Positions 7,653-16,004 of a stretch of DNA of 24,917 nt are shown here, piece after piece (the stretch's first letter is position 1; each line of letters starts with the position of its first letter). The notes under the pieces are model-generated. The model ran no database searches and had not been told where the DNA came from. It saw nothing but the letters and a program-made list of their open reading frames with translations. The stretch covers positions 1-24,917 of the forward strand of contig DATDGX010000265.1 in NCBI GenBank assembly GCA_036521875.1, in the 5' to 3' direction. The position numbers and the translations under genes are program-made. This stretch comes from DATDGX01 sp036521875 (GTDB lineage Bacteria > Desulfobacterota > Binatia > Binatales > Binataceae).

Positions 7653-8784
7653 TCTGATGCGCCACGCGCAGCCCGGCGCCGGGCGGCCGCGAATCGAGTT
7701 CGCTTACCCACCCCGGCTCGAGCGTCGCGGCCAGGCGCTCGCGAAGGGCGCGCCAGCGCGCGGCAAACTCGCGGCGCTCCTCGGCTGAGAGCTCGGGAGT
7801 TCCGGCGCCGACCGCGTCGCTCGAACATACGCCGAGCTCCTTGAGCGCCGCCTTCAGGCACGCGATGGTCGGCTTGTAATCTTTGCCGCGGCGCACAAAG
7901 GTGCTGGCGGCGCGGAAGTCGTCGACCGCCTTCGCGTAGCGCGACATCAGCTCGCGATCGCCGGCGCGGCACACCTGCCATCCGCGCTGCCACTCGCGGG
8001 GCATCGGATTGGCCGGCCCCGCGACGACGCCGTGGGGCAGGGTGCGCTGCGTCCAGTAACGGTTCCATCGATAACGCATCGCTTCCGCGAATCCGGCCGG
8101 GCGCGCGAACAGATCGAAAATCAGATGCGCGTTGCCGGCATAGATCGCGAACTCATGCGCGAGTTTGAAATTCGACGCCGCCCGCGTGTAGTTGCCGAGC
8201 ACTGTCTTGCTCGCGGTAACCTTGATGCCGCGCACATAGTCGAGTCGGCTCATTTGTTTGACGTCGCGGGTATGCAGATGCGCCGCCTTGCCGGGCGCCG
8301 CTATCTCCGCGTTGTCGTAGAGGAACACCGGAATTTTGTGCCCGAGCTTTTCGAACACGGCGCCCATTTCGCGCTCGACGAACGCCGCGGGTTGCTCGGC
8401 GTCGGTTATCGAGAGCGGAGCCACCACCGCGGCGTCGGCATCGAGTTCGACCGCCACCGCGAGGTTCTCGATCGTCTCGGCGCGCGTCGGAGCGGTGACT
8501 CCCACCCACGCTTCGACCCGCTTGGTGAGTGTGCGATTCGCGATCCGGCATTCCTCGACCGCGATTCGTGCGACCGTCTGCCGGCGCAAATTGTCGATCC
8601 GATCCCATTCCCCGGTGGTGCCGACGGCGAAAATTATATCGGCGCCGCGGCCATCCTGGATTGCAAAGCGGACCAGCGCGCGCTGCTGATCCTCGAGCAC
8701 GCGACCCTGAGCGTCCAGAATCGTGACGATTGGGATCGAGAGCCCCGGCCGCGGGAGGTAGTTGTCGAGCGAGGCCACGGCCAC
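7645..8784 (-). CDS. Dihydrodipicolinate synthase/N-acetylneuraminate lyase family aldolase
   Basis: The protein belongs to the class I (Schiff-base) DHDPS/NAL aldolase superfamily, which splits or makes 2-keto acids. Seen from the GTG at 8784 it is 379 residues. It contains the pyruvate-binding GTTGE motif (about 55-59), PVFLYDNA with the catalytic Tyr (about 156) and RGIKVTAS with the Schiff-base Lys (about 188). The C-terminus is about 80 residues longer than a typical 295-residue family member. The start is uncertain. The frame is open up to a GTG at 8853, but that overlaps the divergent gene; another GTG lies at 8778, and none has a clear ribosome site. The stop overlaps the start of the kinase-isomerase gene (ATGGCTGA). 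The context suggests a 2-keto-3-deoxy sugar acid as substrate. Confidence 0.87.
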   Translation of the reverse strand: MAVASLDNYLPRPGLSIPIVTILDAQGRVLEDQQRALVRFAIQDGRGADIIFAVGTTGEWDRIDNLRRQTVARIAVEECRIANRTLTKRVEAWVGVTAPTRAETIENLAVAVELDADAAVVAPLSITDAEQPAAFVEREMGAVFEKLGHKIPVFLYDNAEIAAPGKAAHLHTRDVKQMSRLDYVRGIKVTASKTVLGNYTRAASNFKLAHEFAIYAGNAHLIFDLFARPAGFAEAMRYRWNRYWTQRTLPHGVVAGPANPMPREWQRGWQVCRAGDRELMSRYAKAVDDFRAASTFVRRGKDYKPTIACLKAALKELGVCSSDAVGAGTPELSAEERREFAARWRALRERLAATLEPGWVSELDSRPPGAGLRVAHQNG

Positions 8785-8811
8785 TGAGTCTAGCAAAACC
8801 GCCCCCCGCCT

Positions 8812-9246
8812 GTGCAGCGCTCCTGCCTGCTCGCGATCGCGAACGACGCGCACCTCGAAGGGCGGAGCGCCGGCATCGACTCGTCATCGCTGGTCGACGC
8901 GCTCGATACTCTGCGCCGGGTGTCGTTCATCCTTGTCAACCTGGTCGCCCTCGGCCCGCACGCCCCCGGCGCTCCGATCCGCCGCGCGTCCGAGGCAATT
9001 TTCGACGCGATCCGCGCGCGATTCGAATCGTGGCTCGATCACTTGAGGCGCGAGAGCGAAGAGGGCGCCTACAGTCTCGCGCCGCTTCGCGACATGGTCC
9101 GCGACGCGGCCGTGCCCGACCTCGAGGCGCCGATACGAGAACTGCGTGCGATCGCCGGACCACGCGCGGCCGTCGAGGTCTACGAGCGACTCGCGCTCCT
9201 GATGCGCATCCTCGAGGAGCAGCTGAGCCGGGTCTCTCTGCACTGA
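8812..9246 (+). CDS. Hypothetical protein, mostly helical
   Basis: From a GTG at 8812 the frame encodes 144 residues with the third-position G/C bias seen in the surrounding genes, which supports a real gene. I recognise no domain. The sequence is rich in Leu, Arg and Glu and should form amphipathic helices (for example IRARFESWLDHLRRES and YERLALLMRILEEQLSRVS). There is no signal peptide or membrane segment. The gene is divergent from the aldolase with only 27 bp between chosen starts, and it would overlap the aldolase if that began at 8853. It is convergent with the lipoprotein gene. A stop at 8791 prevents a longer N-terminus. It could still be a shadow frame; no ribosome site is obvious. 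Confidence 0.5.
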   Translation: MQRSCLLAIANDAHLEGRSAGIDSSSLVDALDTLRRVSFILVNLVALGPHAPGAPIRRASEAIFDAIRARFESWLDHLRRESEEGAYSLAPLRDMVRDAAVPDLEAPIRELRAIAGPRAAVEVYERLALLMRILEEQLSRVSLH

Positions 9247-9281
9247 TTCGATTCGGCGCGGCGCCGACGCGCGCAGGACGA

Positions 9282-9971
9282 TCAGAGGATCGCCATTCCG
9301 ATAGTAGTCCTGAACGTCCACGTGCGGCCGTCCATGCTCGAGAGGTTCACGAAGCGACCCTCGATGCGCAGCCGGTAAGTTCCGTTGAGGGTCGCGGCAT
9401 CGAGTGGAGGATTTTTCGCCCACACCGCCCGCTTGCAAGCCGCGATCATCATCCGATCGATGGCCGCCTTGCCCGAGTGCTGCTCCAGAACCAGCTCGGT
9501 GAGTTTGCCACTCTGGTCGAGCGTCGCGGTGATTATCACCGGCGGCGGATCTTCGGGCAGCTTGAGCCGCGAGATCTGATCGTCGTGTTCCATCAACTGA
9601 AGCTGAATGAACAGATGGTCCATGATGTCGCGGCAGAACGTCGCGAATTGGGCGGCCTTGGCGTCGAGCAGGACTTCCTCGCCGGGCTCGCGTCCGGTTC
9701 CCACGTGATGGATCATGCCGGGCATTTCCTCGAACCTGCGGCTCGAGGTGTTTTCTGCTGAATTGGATGCCAGGGCTCGCGCGGCCGTCGGCGACGGTAC
9801 GCTGGGCGCGATCGGCGTCGACGAGATCGTGGAGAGCTCGGTCACGATACGCGGCGACGCGCTATCCGGTAGCGGCACCCCGGGGTTCTCCGCCGGAGCG
9901 CATCCTGAGGCAGCGGCCGCCAATACCGCGGCGAGCGCGGCCGCGCGAAGTCTCGAAACTGCAAGTCTCAT
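9282..9971 (-). CDS. Putative lipoprotein with TonB/TolA C-terminal-like domain
   Basis: The 229-residue product begins with a lipoprotein signal (MRLAVSRLRAAALAAVLAAA) ending in the lipobox ASGC, so it is probably anchored in a membrane through Cys24. A Pro/Ser-rich linker follows to about residue 80. The C-terminal part (ITATLDQSGKLTELVLEQHS, then AIDRMMIAACKRAVWAKNPP and YRLRIEGRF) has the strand-helix-strand pattern of TonB/TolA C-terminal modules. Those bind outer-membrane proteins or periplasmic partners. The ATG overlaps the stop of the upstream secreted-protein gene (ATGA), so the two are translated together and their products probably work together at the envelope. The TonB-C resemblance is my reading of the pattern, not a confirmed hit. 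Confidence 0.75.
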   Translation of the reverse strand: MRLAVSRLRAAALAAVLAAAASGCAPAENPGVPLPDSASPRIVTELSTISSTPIAPSVPSPTAARALASNSAENTSSRRFEEMPGMIHHVGTGREPGEEVLLDAKAAQFATFCRDIMDHLFIQLQLMEHDDQISRLKLPEDPPPVIITATLDQSGKLTELVLEQHSGKAAIDRMMIAACKRAVWAKNPPLDAATLNGTYRLRIEGRFVNLSSMDGRTWTFRTTIGMAIL

Positions 9972-11521
9972 CTCGAACCGGCCGGGGCGTTGTCCAACTG
10001 AAGAATCTTCGGCTTGGCGTTATTGTAATCGGCAACGAAGGCGTCGAACAGTTCCTCGCCAACCTGGCGCTCCTCGATGCGTACCTTGTCGTTGTGCGCG
10101 TCGGCAATCGCGTCTCCGACCCGGGCGAGGAACTCGAGCGTGGGCGAGTAATCGAACTCACCGCTGATCAACGCGGCGAAGCGAATGTTGCCGTCCTCGA
10201 GGCGCCGCGAGGAGAGCGCCGCCTTCATGCCGCCGTTGCCCTCGGCCATCACGCGCAGGAACTCGCCGGCGAGGTACCTGAGCATCCCGTGAATTACCGG
10301 AGGCGCGACCAGGTTCGGCACCGCATTCATCCGGCTCTGGAAGGACGCCGAATCGCCGTCGCGTGTGTAGTCAGTCGTGAAGCCGAGATTGTCGAGCCCG
10401 AACTGCATTCCGAGGCTTTGCACGCGAACCCCGGCCAGGCTGCGCTGCACGCCCTTGTCGATCCGGTCGAGCGCAATTCCTTCGCCGGCCGGGCGAAATT
10501 TTTTGTCGAAGGGAACCAGCAGCCCATCGCGCACCATGAAAGTCGAGTGGAAGTGGCCGCGCTCGAACCCGGAGCACATCCAGTAGTTCCCGTGGGTGTC
10601 GTAGATAGCCGACTCAACGGTTACCGACGCGGCAAGCTTGTTGTAAAATGCGCTCAGATTCGGAAACGGCTTGAGCGAATCCTTGCGGGCCTCGGCGTCG
10701 AAATTATACAGCACGACCGGATCGCCGCCGCCCTCGAACTCGTCGATGATGTTGTCGATCTTGAAGTAGTGATCGAGCTTGGCGGCGAACGTCGGCATAT
10801 CGCGTTTCAGGCGCGCGAGCGCGGACGCGTCGTGCTGATTGAATTTGCCGGGCACCTTGTCCCACGGCGGCTTCAAGTCGCCGTGCACCTCGCGCAGCGC
10901 TCCCGCGGCGGCATCGACCAGGCCGCCGACACCGTAGCTGTCAATCAGCAGCGAGCCGCCGAGGTTGCCGATCACGCTCGCGACGCCCGCGCCTGCCGCG
11001 CCACCGGCGGGCTTCAGCCCGAATGCGGCGGATAGCCACGCCGGCTCCTCCGGGTCCTGGTATTTTTTCAGCAACGAATATTGGTAGTCGTGGCCGTCAG
11101 GATGGCCCGCCACCGCTATTTCATGAGTTCCGTCGGGAAGCGCTTCCCATGGGATATCGGTTTGCGAATAGAGCTGGGCGGCGCGAATCAGCGTCGACTC
11201 TCGCGGCGGGAGTTGGTCCACGACCTCTTGCAGCGAGGGCGCGAGCACGGGATGGAACGTGATCCTGCGCTGAAACGCGAGCTGGTGATCCAGGATTGCA
11301 ATCGCGCGCCTGGCGCGATCCGGTCCCGGCGGCGCGAGCATCACGATCGGAGCGAACATCGTCTCCGATTCGGGCGCGAAGCCGGGGCCTCGCGCGGTTT
11401 TCACGGCGGTTATCGACGCTGACGACGACGGCGCCTGTGCGCTCGCCGGGTCGCCATATGCGGGGGCGCTCACGCAGCAGAGCGCAAAAGCCGCGCTCAA
11501 CCGCAATGCGATCCGAATCAC
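9968..11521 (-). CDS. Secreted protein of unknown function
   Basis: I choose a GTG start at 11519-11521, with GAGG nine bases upstream. It places a clean signal peptide (MIRIALRLSAAFALCCVSA, then PAYG) at the very N-terminus and gives 517 residues. An ATG at 11590 in the same frame would add 23 residues before the signal, lacks a ribosome site and leaves only 24 bp to rpmE. The mature protein has a hydrophobic Gly/Ala-rich stretch (about 165-195, GGAAGAGVASVIGNLGGSLL). A C-terminal half with many aromatic and charged residues follows (VVLYNFDAEARKDSLKPFPN; YWMCSGFERGHFHSTFMVRD). I do not recognise a family. The stop overlaps the start of the lipoprotein gene by 4 bp, so the two form an envelope operon. 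Confidence 0.8.
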   Translation of the reverse strand: MIRIALRLSAAFALCCVSAPAYGDPASAQAPSSSASITAVKTARGPGFAPESETMFAPIVMLAPPGPDRARRAIAILDHQLAFQRRITFHPVLAPSLQEVVDQLPPRESTLIRAAQLYSQTDIPWEALPDGTHEIAVAGHPDGHDYQYSLLKKYQDPEEPAWLSAAFGLKPAGGAAGAGVASVIGNLGGSLLIDSYGVGGLVDAAAGALREVHGDLKPPWDKVPGKFNQHDASALARLKRDMPTFAAKLDHYFKIDNIIDEFEGGGDPVVLYNFDAEARKDSLKPFPNLSAFYNKLAASVTVESAIYDTHGNYWMCSGFERGHFHSTFMVRDGLLVPFDKKFRPAGEGIALDRIDKGVQRSLAGVRVQSLGMQFGLDNLGFTTDYTRDGDSASFQSRMNAVPNLVAPPVIHGMLRYLAGEFLRVMAEGNGGMKAALSSRRLEDGNIRFAALISGEFDYSPTLEFLARVGDAIADAHNDKVRIEERQVGEELFDAFVADYNNAKPKILQLDNAPAGSR

Positions 11522-11614
11522 CTTATGCGACCTCGAGGAGACGCACGCCGCCCTATTTGTTCCAGTGTCAGGTGGATGGTATTCTTTCATTAACGAGATG
11601 GCGCGGATCTAGAG

Positions 11615-11821
11615 ATGAAACCTGGAATACATCCCGAATACCACCGCAGCGTAGTGATCTGCGGTTCATGCGGCACCACCTTCGAAACGCGGTCCACGGT
11701 TGGCGAGCTGCATGTCGAAGTGTGCTCGAAGTGCCATCCGTTTTACACCGGCCAGCAGCGGCTGGTCGATACCGCGGGTCGCATCGAGCGTTTCAACCGC
11801 AAGTACGGAATCAAAAAGTAG
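11615..11821 (+). CDS. rpmE: 50S ribosomal protein L31 (zinc-binding form)
   Basis: The 68-residue protein matches bacterial L31 throughout: MKPGIHPEYHRSVVICGSCG at the N-terminus, VEVCSKCHPFYTGQQRLVDT in the middle and GRIERFNRKYGI at the end. Four cysteines (C16, C19, C37, C40) form the two CxxC zinc ligands, so this is the zinc-containing rather than the zinc-free paralogue. It binds the large subunit at the central protuberance. It lies 143 bp upstream of prfA, a gene order seen in many bacteria. The ribosome site is weak (GAGATGG about 13 bases before the ATG). Confidence 0.98.
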   Translation: MKPGIHPEYHRSVVICGSCGTTFETRSTVGELHVEVCSKCHPFYTGQQRLVDTAGRIERFNRKYGIKK

Positions 11822-11964
11822 CATTCAACCTCCCGCCGCCCGAGGCGCGATTCGCGTCCGGGTGTGCGGGGGTATCGGTCTTCAGGAGCGGCTCAGGCCG
11901 TCCGATGCGGCCACGCCGCGATTCATCTAAACTTAACGCCGGAAAGGCAATGGACTAACCGGCG

Positions 11965-13026
11965 ATGCTCGACAAAATCGCAGCAATGGAAGGACGATTC
12001 GCGGAGCTGGAACGCAAGCTCGGCGATCCGGCCGTGATCGGGAACAATCGCGAGTATGCGCGAATCGCCCGCGAACGCTCGCAGCTCGCCGACGTGATCG
12101 CGAGCGCGCGCGAGTATCGCCACGTACTCGGCGAGATCGCCGATCACAAATCGATCCTCGAGGGTGACGACGCCGAGCTTCGCGAGCTCGCCAAGTCCGA
12201 GCTGCCTACGCTCGTGCAGCGGCAGACCGCAATCGAAGAGAAGCTCAAGGAGCTGCTCACCCCGCGCGACCCCAACGATCTGCGCAACGTGGTGCTCGAA
12301 ATTCGCGCCGGCACCGGCGGCGCCGAGGCATCGCTGTTTGCGGGTGAACTGTTCCGGATGTACACGCGCTACGCGGAGCGGCACGGCTGGAAGGTCGAGG
12401 CGCTCAGCATGAGCGACACCGGTCTCGGCGGAATCAAGGAAGTGATCGCGCTAATCGCCGGACGCGGCGCCTACTCGCGCCTCAAGTACGAAGGCGGAGT
12501 GCATCGCGTGCAGCGGGTGCCCGAGACCGAGGCACAGGGACGGATTCATACTTCCGCGGTGACGGTGGTCGTGATGCCGGAGGCGGACGAGGTCGAGGTC
12601 AACATCAACGAGGAGCGCGACCTGCGCATCGACGTGATGCGCGCGTCGGGGCCCGGCGGACAGAGCGTCAACACCACCGACTCGGCGGTGCGAATCGTGC
12701 ATATCCCGACCGGGATGGTGATCGTGTGCCGTGACGAAAAATCGCAGCACAAGAACAAGGCGCGCGCGCTAAAAATTCTTCGCGCGCGATTGTTGGACAA
12801 GGCGCACGCCGAGCAGGACGCGAAAATCGCCCAGACGCGGCGCTCGATGGTCGGGACCGGCGACCGCTCCGAGCGCATCCGCACCTACAACTTCCCGCAG
12901 TCGCGGGTGACCGACCATCGCGTCAACCTGACGCTTCATCAGCTTGACCAGGTGCTCGACGGCGGCCTCGATCCGATCATCGATGCGCTGGCGGCGTACG
13001 ATCAGGAACAGGCGCTTAGCGCCTGA
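11965..13026 (+). CDS. prfA: Peptide chain release factor 1
   Basis: The 353-residue length is usual for RF1. The protein reads UAA and UAG stop codons and triggers peptidyl-tRNA hydrolysis. The codon-recognition tripeptide is P186-E-T188 (PxT, which marks RF1; RF2 has SPF). The catalytic GGQ loop is at 231-233 inside MRASGPGGQSVNTTDSAVRI. EIRAGTGGAEASLFAGELFR and the C-terminal NFPQSRVTDHRVNLTLHQL are also typical. The ATG at 11965 has only a distant AAAGG. It follows rpmE; the usual next gene, the prmC methyltransferase that modifies the GGQ glutamine, is not here. A small unrelated-looking gene follows 8 bp after the stop instead. Confidence 0.98.
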   Translation: MLDKIAAMEGRFAELERKLGDPAVIGNNREYARIARERSQLADVIASAREYRHVLGEIADHKSILEGDDAELRELAKSELPTLVQRQTAIEEKLKELLTPRDPNDLRNVVLEIRAGTGGAEASLFAGELFRMYTRYAERHGWKVEALSMSDTGLGGIKEVIALIAGRGAYSRLKYEGGVHRVQRVPETEAQGRIHTSAVTVVVMPEADEVEVNINEERDLRIDVMRASGPGGQSVNTTDSAVRIVHIPTGMVIVCRDEKSQHKNKARALKILRARLLDKAHAEQDAKIAQTRRSMVGTGDRSERIRTYNFPQSRVTDHRVNLTLHQLDQVLDGGLDPIIDALAAYDQEQALSA

Positions 13027-13034
13027 AACCTTCG

Positions 13035-13367
13035 ATGAGCGGGCCGGCCAACACCAACATCATGCTGGTAGTGGCATTGTTCGTTAATCCGAACTGCAAA
13101 GACGAGTTCGAGCAATTCGAGTCGCGCGCCGCCGAAATCATGAGCCGCTACGGCGGCCGCGTCGAACTTCGAATCGCCTGCTCGCCCGGCGATGACGCCA
13201 GCCGTCCCGACGAAGTTCACATCGTCGTTTTTCCAGGTACGGATTCGTTCGATCGCTACCGCCAGGACCCGGAGCTTCAGACTCTCGCGAGCCTTCGCGT
13301 CAAGGCGATTCGACAGACCATCGTATGGCCTGGGACTGAATTTCCGCCCTTTGGGATCGCCGGCTGA
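13035..13367 (+). CDS. Small dimeric alpha/beta-barrel protein (DUF1330/ABM-like)
   Basis: The 110-residue product has the beta-alpha-beta pattern of ferredoxin-like dimeric barrels. A strand (MLVVALFVNP) leads into a helix (KDEFEQFESRAAEIMSRYGG), then VELRIAC, EVHIVVFPGTDSFDRYRQDP and a final helix (LQTLASLRVKAIRQTIVW). The core VHIVVFPGTDSFDRY closely resembles the DUF1330/ABM motif, in which a Phe and Asp follow the central strand. Members are small cytoplasmic proteins, some with monooxygenase or isomerase activity; most are uncharacterised. It starts 8 bp after prfA and is likely co-transcribed. An internal ATG (MLVVALFV) nine residues in is an alternative start. Confidence 0.78.
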   Translation: MSGPANTNIMLVVALFVNPNCKDEFEQFESRAAEIMSRYGGRVELRIACSPGDDASRPDEVHIVVFPGTDSFDRYRQDPELQTLASLRVKAIRQTIVWPGTEFPPFGIAG

Positions 13368-13486
13368 CGATACTGCTTCGGCCGTCATCTGAATCTGATC
13401 GTATGTTGCGCGCGAATTAATTTTTCGCGTCCTTCCAGATCGGCGCTGATGCGATACAGACCGTCGGGGTATATACGGGTATATAT

Positions 13487-13515
13487 TTGACCAAAATGTA
13501 GATTTCGATTTAAGT
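13487..13515 (+). promoter_or_regulatory. Candidate promoter for the DUF4331 gene
   Basis: TTGACC (13487-13492) is followed after 17 bases by TTAAGT (13510-13515), about 93 bases before the DUF4331 start. It sits in an AT-rich island that also contains two copies of a CGGG(G)TATATA unit at 13464-13484. A weak hairpin (CGCGAA/TTCGCG, 13411-13429) lies upstream and might end the prfA transcript. The rest of 13368-13608 holds no gene that I can support. Confidence 0.3.
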
Positions 13516-13608
13516 GAGAAACAGGCGGGCGATTCATCTTTCGGTGGTCGATGTCGATGTGATCCACCGGTCGTGAGCCCATATTTTTCAGTCAGGAGAA
13601 ACAGAAAA

Positions 13609-14634
13609 ATGTCAAATCACTTTACCGGCCTCAATCTCGGCCCGCCCCTCGGGGACCAAAGACTCGACCTCTGCGACCTCTACGCGTTCCAGGCGCCCGC
13701 GGACGCGGCGAGGACCGTGCTGATTCTCAACGCGAATCCGTTTGCCGCGGCGAACGAATTCCATCCCGACGCGATCTACCGCCTCAACATCGACAACGAC
13801 GGAGATTGTTTGAACGACATCGCGATCAGTTACGTGTTTGCGCCGCTGCGCAACGGTAAGCAGACCGCAAACGTCTTTATGGCAAAAGGCGCGGAGGCTC
13901 GCTCGGTCGAAGCTGTCGGGACCAGGATCATCGCCGACGCCGAGGTCTCCTTCGGCGCCAAACCCAACATCGTCAAGTCCGGCGCCTATACGTTCTTCGC
14001 TGGCAATCGCAGCGACGCTTTCTTCTTCGACTACGACGGAATCAAGAACTTGTTCGATACCAAGGGCGGCAGAAACTTTACCGCACCTCACCTGGGCGGC
14101 AAGTCTCCATGGACCGGTCAGGATTCGAATACCAACAGCAATGTGTTCTCGACCGCGCTCGAGCTGCCGACAAGTGAACTTGGCGCCAAGCCCACGATCC
14201 GCATCTGGGGACGATGCAGCGTGCGCCGCGACGGCAAGCTCCTCCATGTCGATCGCGCGGGCCACCCGTCGGTCAGCAGCTTCTTCAACACTGACGAGAC
14301 CAAAGAGGAATACAACGGCAGCGAGCCGGTTAACGATCGCAAGCGCTGGCTCGATCAGTTCGTCCACTTGATGGGGCATACCGGGAATTACACCCGGGAA
14401 GAAGCAATCGCCGCGATCGATGCCGACGGCCTCTTGCCCGACATGCTGAGCTTCAATCCTTCGAAGCCGGCGAAGTATCCCAACGGCCGCGTGTTTACCG
14501 ACGATGTCATCGATCACCGCCTCGCCTTCCTCTCCAAGGGTGACATCCCGCCCGACGGCCTTAAGCCGCACACCGACGTTCTGAAGGAGTTTCCGTACCT
14601 CGGCACTCCGCATCCGAACCCGACCAAAGGCTAA
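13609..14634 (+). CDS. DUF4331 domain-containing protein
   Basis: I choose the ATG at 13609, preceded by CAGGAG ten bases upstream, giving 341 residues (MSNHFTGLNLGP). A GTG 36 bases upstream is in frame but has no ribosome site. The DUF4331 pattern is clear: LDLCDLYAFQAP near residue 20, VLILNANPF, then YRLNIDNDGDCLNDIAISYV, FAGNRSDAFFFDYDG and a C-terminal PNGRVFTDDVIDHRLAFL. The Asp-rich turn (NIDNDGDCLND) looks like a calcium-type loop. No signal peptide is visible. The family is widespread in environmental bacteria, and no function is established to my knowledge. The downstream MFS gene is convergent. Confidence 0.88.
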   Translation: MSNHFTGLNLGPPLGDQRLDLCDLYAFQAPADAARTVLILNANPFAAANEFHPDAIYRLNIDNDGDCLNDIAISYVFAPLRNGKQTANVFMAKGAEARSVEAVGTRIIADAEVSFGAKPNIVKSGAYTFFAGNRSDAFFFDYDGIKNLFDTKGGRNFTAPHLGGKSPWTGQDSNTNSNVFSTALELPTSELGAKPTIRIWGRCSVRRDGKLLHVDRAGHPSVSSFFNTDETKEEYNGSEPVNDRKRWLDQFVHLMGHTGNYTREEAIAAIDADGLLPDMLSFNPSKPAKYPNGRVFTDDVIDHRLAFLSKGDIPPDGLKPHTDVLKEFPYLGTPHPNPTKG

Positions 14635-14666
14635 GCGCATTCGGCCTCGTGTCGGCAGCCAACGCA

Positions 14667-14684
14667 CGTCGGCAGCCGCCGACG
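14667..14684. terminator. Small GC-rich hairpin between convergent genes
   Basis: CGTCGGC-AGCC-GCCGACG is a perfect 7-bp stem with a 4-base loop, lying 33 bases past the DUF4331 stop and 64 bases beyond the MFS stop. No T-run follows on either strand, so intrinsic termination is doubtful. GTCGGCAGCC is repeated directly just upstream (14651-14660). Confidence 0.3.
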
Positions 14685-14747
14685 CGGGGCCCGATACGAA
14701 ATCATAGTCAGCGCCGAGGACTAGAGCTCAGAGCTTGGCGCGAACCT

Positions 14748-15950
14748 TTACTTGGACGCGGTCGCGGACTTGGACGCGAGCGCCGGCCGGGAAGCGTCGC
14801 GCGATAGCCACTCGACGATCGCCACCGATGCGAGCATCGCTGCGATAATGGCGAGACCGACCTCCATCATCAGTTGCGGACCCGCAAGCACCAGAGTGCG
14901 GCCCATCAGCCACGGCCCCACGATTCCTCCCGCCGCACCCGCGGCGGCGACGATCGAGGTCATGCGGCCCACTTGCGATCCGAAGCGAGCTGCGCCAACA
15001 GCGATCATGTTCGGGAACACGGGGCCGAAGCCAATTCCGATCAAAAGCGCCATCAGCGCGGCCAATGCGCCTTGCTGCGGAACCAGGATCAGGCCGATTA
15101 GCGCGAGCGCCGCGAGAATGGAAGCCATAATGGTCGCGCGATGCACCGGCATGCGATGACCGAGTCTTCCGCCGATTCCGCGGCCCAGCACCAGCCCGAG
15201 CCAATACAGCGAAACCATCCACGAGCCGACTGACGGAGAAAAACCGGCCTCGACCCGGAGATACGAGAACAGCCACGCGCCAATCCCGGTCTCGACGCCG
15301 ACATAGAAAAACAGCACCGCGGCAATCGCCCAAATCACCGGCCGCGTGAGCAGCGAGCCGATTTCCTCGTGGTGAGCCGGCGCTCGGCGCGACTCCGGCA
15401 CCGCCGCGATACTCAGTGAAATAGCCACCAGCGCCGCGGCGCTTCCTCCACCCGCAAACACCGACGAATAGGACACGCTGCTCTTAAGCGCGAAGCCCGC
15501 GATTATCGGCCCCAGCAGCGCACCCACGCCGAATGCGAGATGCAGATAGTTGAGCGCGGAGGTGAGGCGATGCGGATTGAGATTCGCCACCAGCGCGTTG
15601 CTCGCCACGTCGCACGCGCCGGCTCCGAGTCCGGTCAGAAAGGCGCCGCACAGCAGGAGCGGCAACCCGGTTGCGAAGGCGAGCGCGAACAGGCCGGCCG
15701 CGATCAGTGTCATCGCCGCCATGATCGTCGTGCGCGCGCTGCGGCGCTCGACCACCTCACCGCCCGCGATCAACGCCATGAAGTAGCCCGCCGCGGCTGC
15801 GCTGACGATCAAGCCCGCGCGATCGATCGATATGCTCAGCGATCGCGCGATGTCGGGAAGAAATGGTCCAAACCAGCCAACATTGATGCCCTCCACGAAC
15901 AGGCATGAGTAGGCGAGCCAGGTCACTCGCTTCTCGGCGCTCACCGTCAT
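14748..15950 (-). CDS. MFS transporter
   Basis: About 400 residues with some 12 hydrophobic segments make this a major facilitator. The N-terminal half shows LAYSCLFVEGINVGWFGPFL, LIVSAAAAGYFMALIAGGEV and then the loop VERRSARTTIMAAMTLIAAG. FLTGLGAGACDVASNALVAN lies in helix 4-5, and GLVLGRGIGGRLGHRMPVHR in the central repeat of the C-terminal half. The pattern with helix-5 DVASNALVANLNP resembles FucP/sugar-type or YfkF-type members, but the substrate is unknown. I prefer the ATG at 15948-15950 (GAGAG just upstream). A GTG at 15965 would add five residues. The gene is a single unit, with DUF4331 convergent and the beta-propeller gene divergent. Confidence 0.92.
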   Translation of the reverse strand: MTVSAEKRVTWLAYSCLFVEGINVGWFGPFLPDIARSLSISIDRAGLIVSAAAAGYFMALIAGGEVVERRSARTTIMAAMTLIAAGLFALAFATGLPLLLCGAFLTGLGAGACDVASNALVANLNPHRLTSALNYLHLAFGVGALLGPIIAGFALKSSVSYSSVFAGGGSAAALVAISLSIAAVPESRRAPAHHEEIGSLLTRPVIWAIAAVLFFYVGVETGIGAWLFSYLRVEAGFSPSVGSWMVSLYWLGLVLGRGIGGRLGHRMPVHRATIMASILAALALIGLILVPQQGALAALMALLIGIGFGPVFPNMIAVGAARFGSQVGRMTSIVAAAGAAGGIVGPWLMGRTLVLAGPQLMMEVGLAIIAAMLASVAIVEWLSRDASRPALASKSATASK

Positions 15951-15974
15951 CGCCAACTCTCGCACGTATTTGGA

Positions 15975-16004
15975 AATTTCATCGGCGTACTCGGAATTTC
16001 ATCG
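15975..16004. repeat. Two direct copies of AATTTCATCG spaced by 20 bp
   Basis: AATTTCATCG occurs at 15975-15984 and again at 15995-16004, exactly 20 bp apart, or about two helical turns. The pair lies 25-54 bases upstream of the MFS start, a position suited to an activator or repressor. The rest of the 355-base spacer 15951-16305 holds no gene that I can support. A 96-codon minus-strand frame there looks spurious. Confidence 0.3.
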
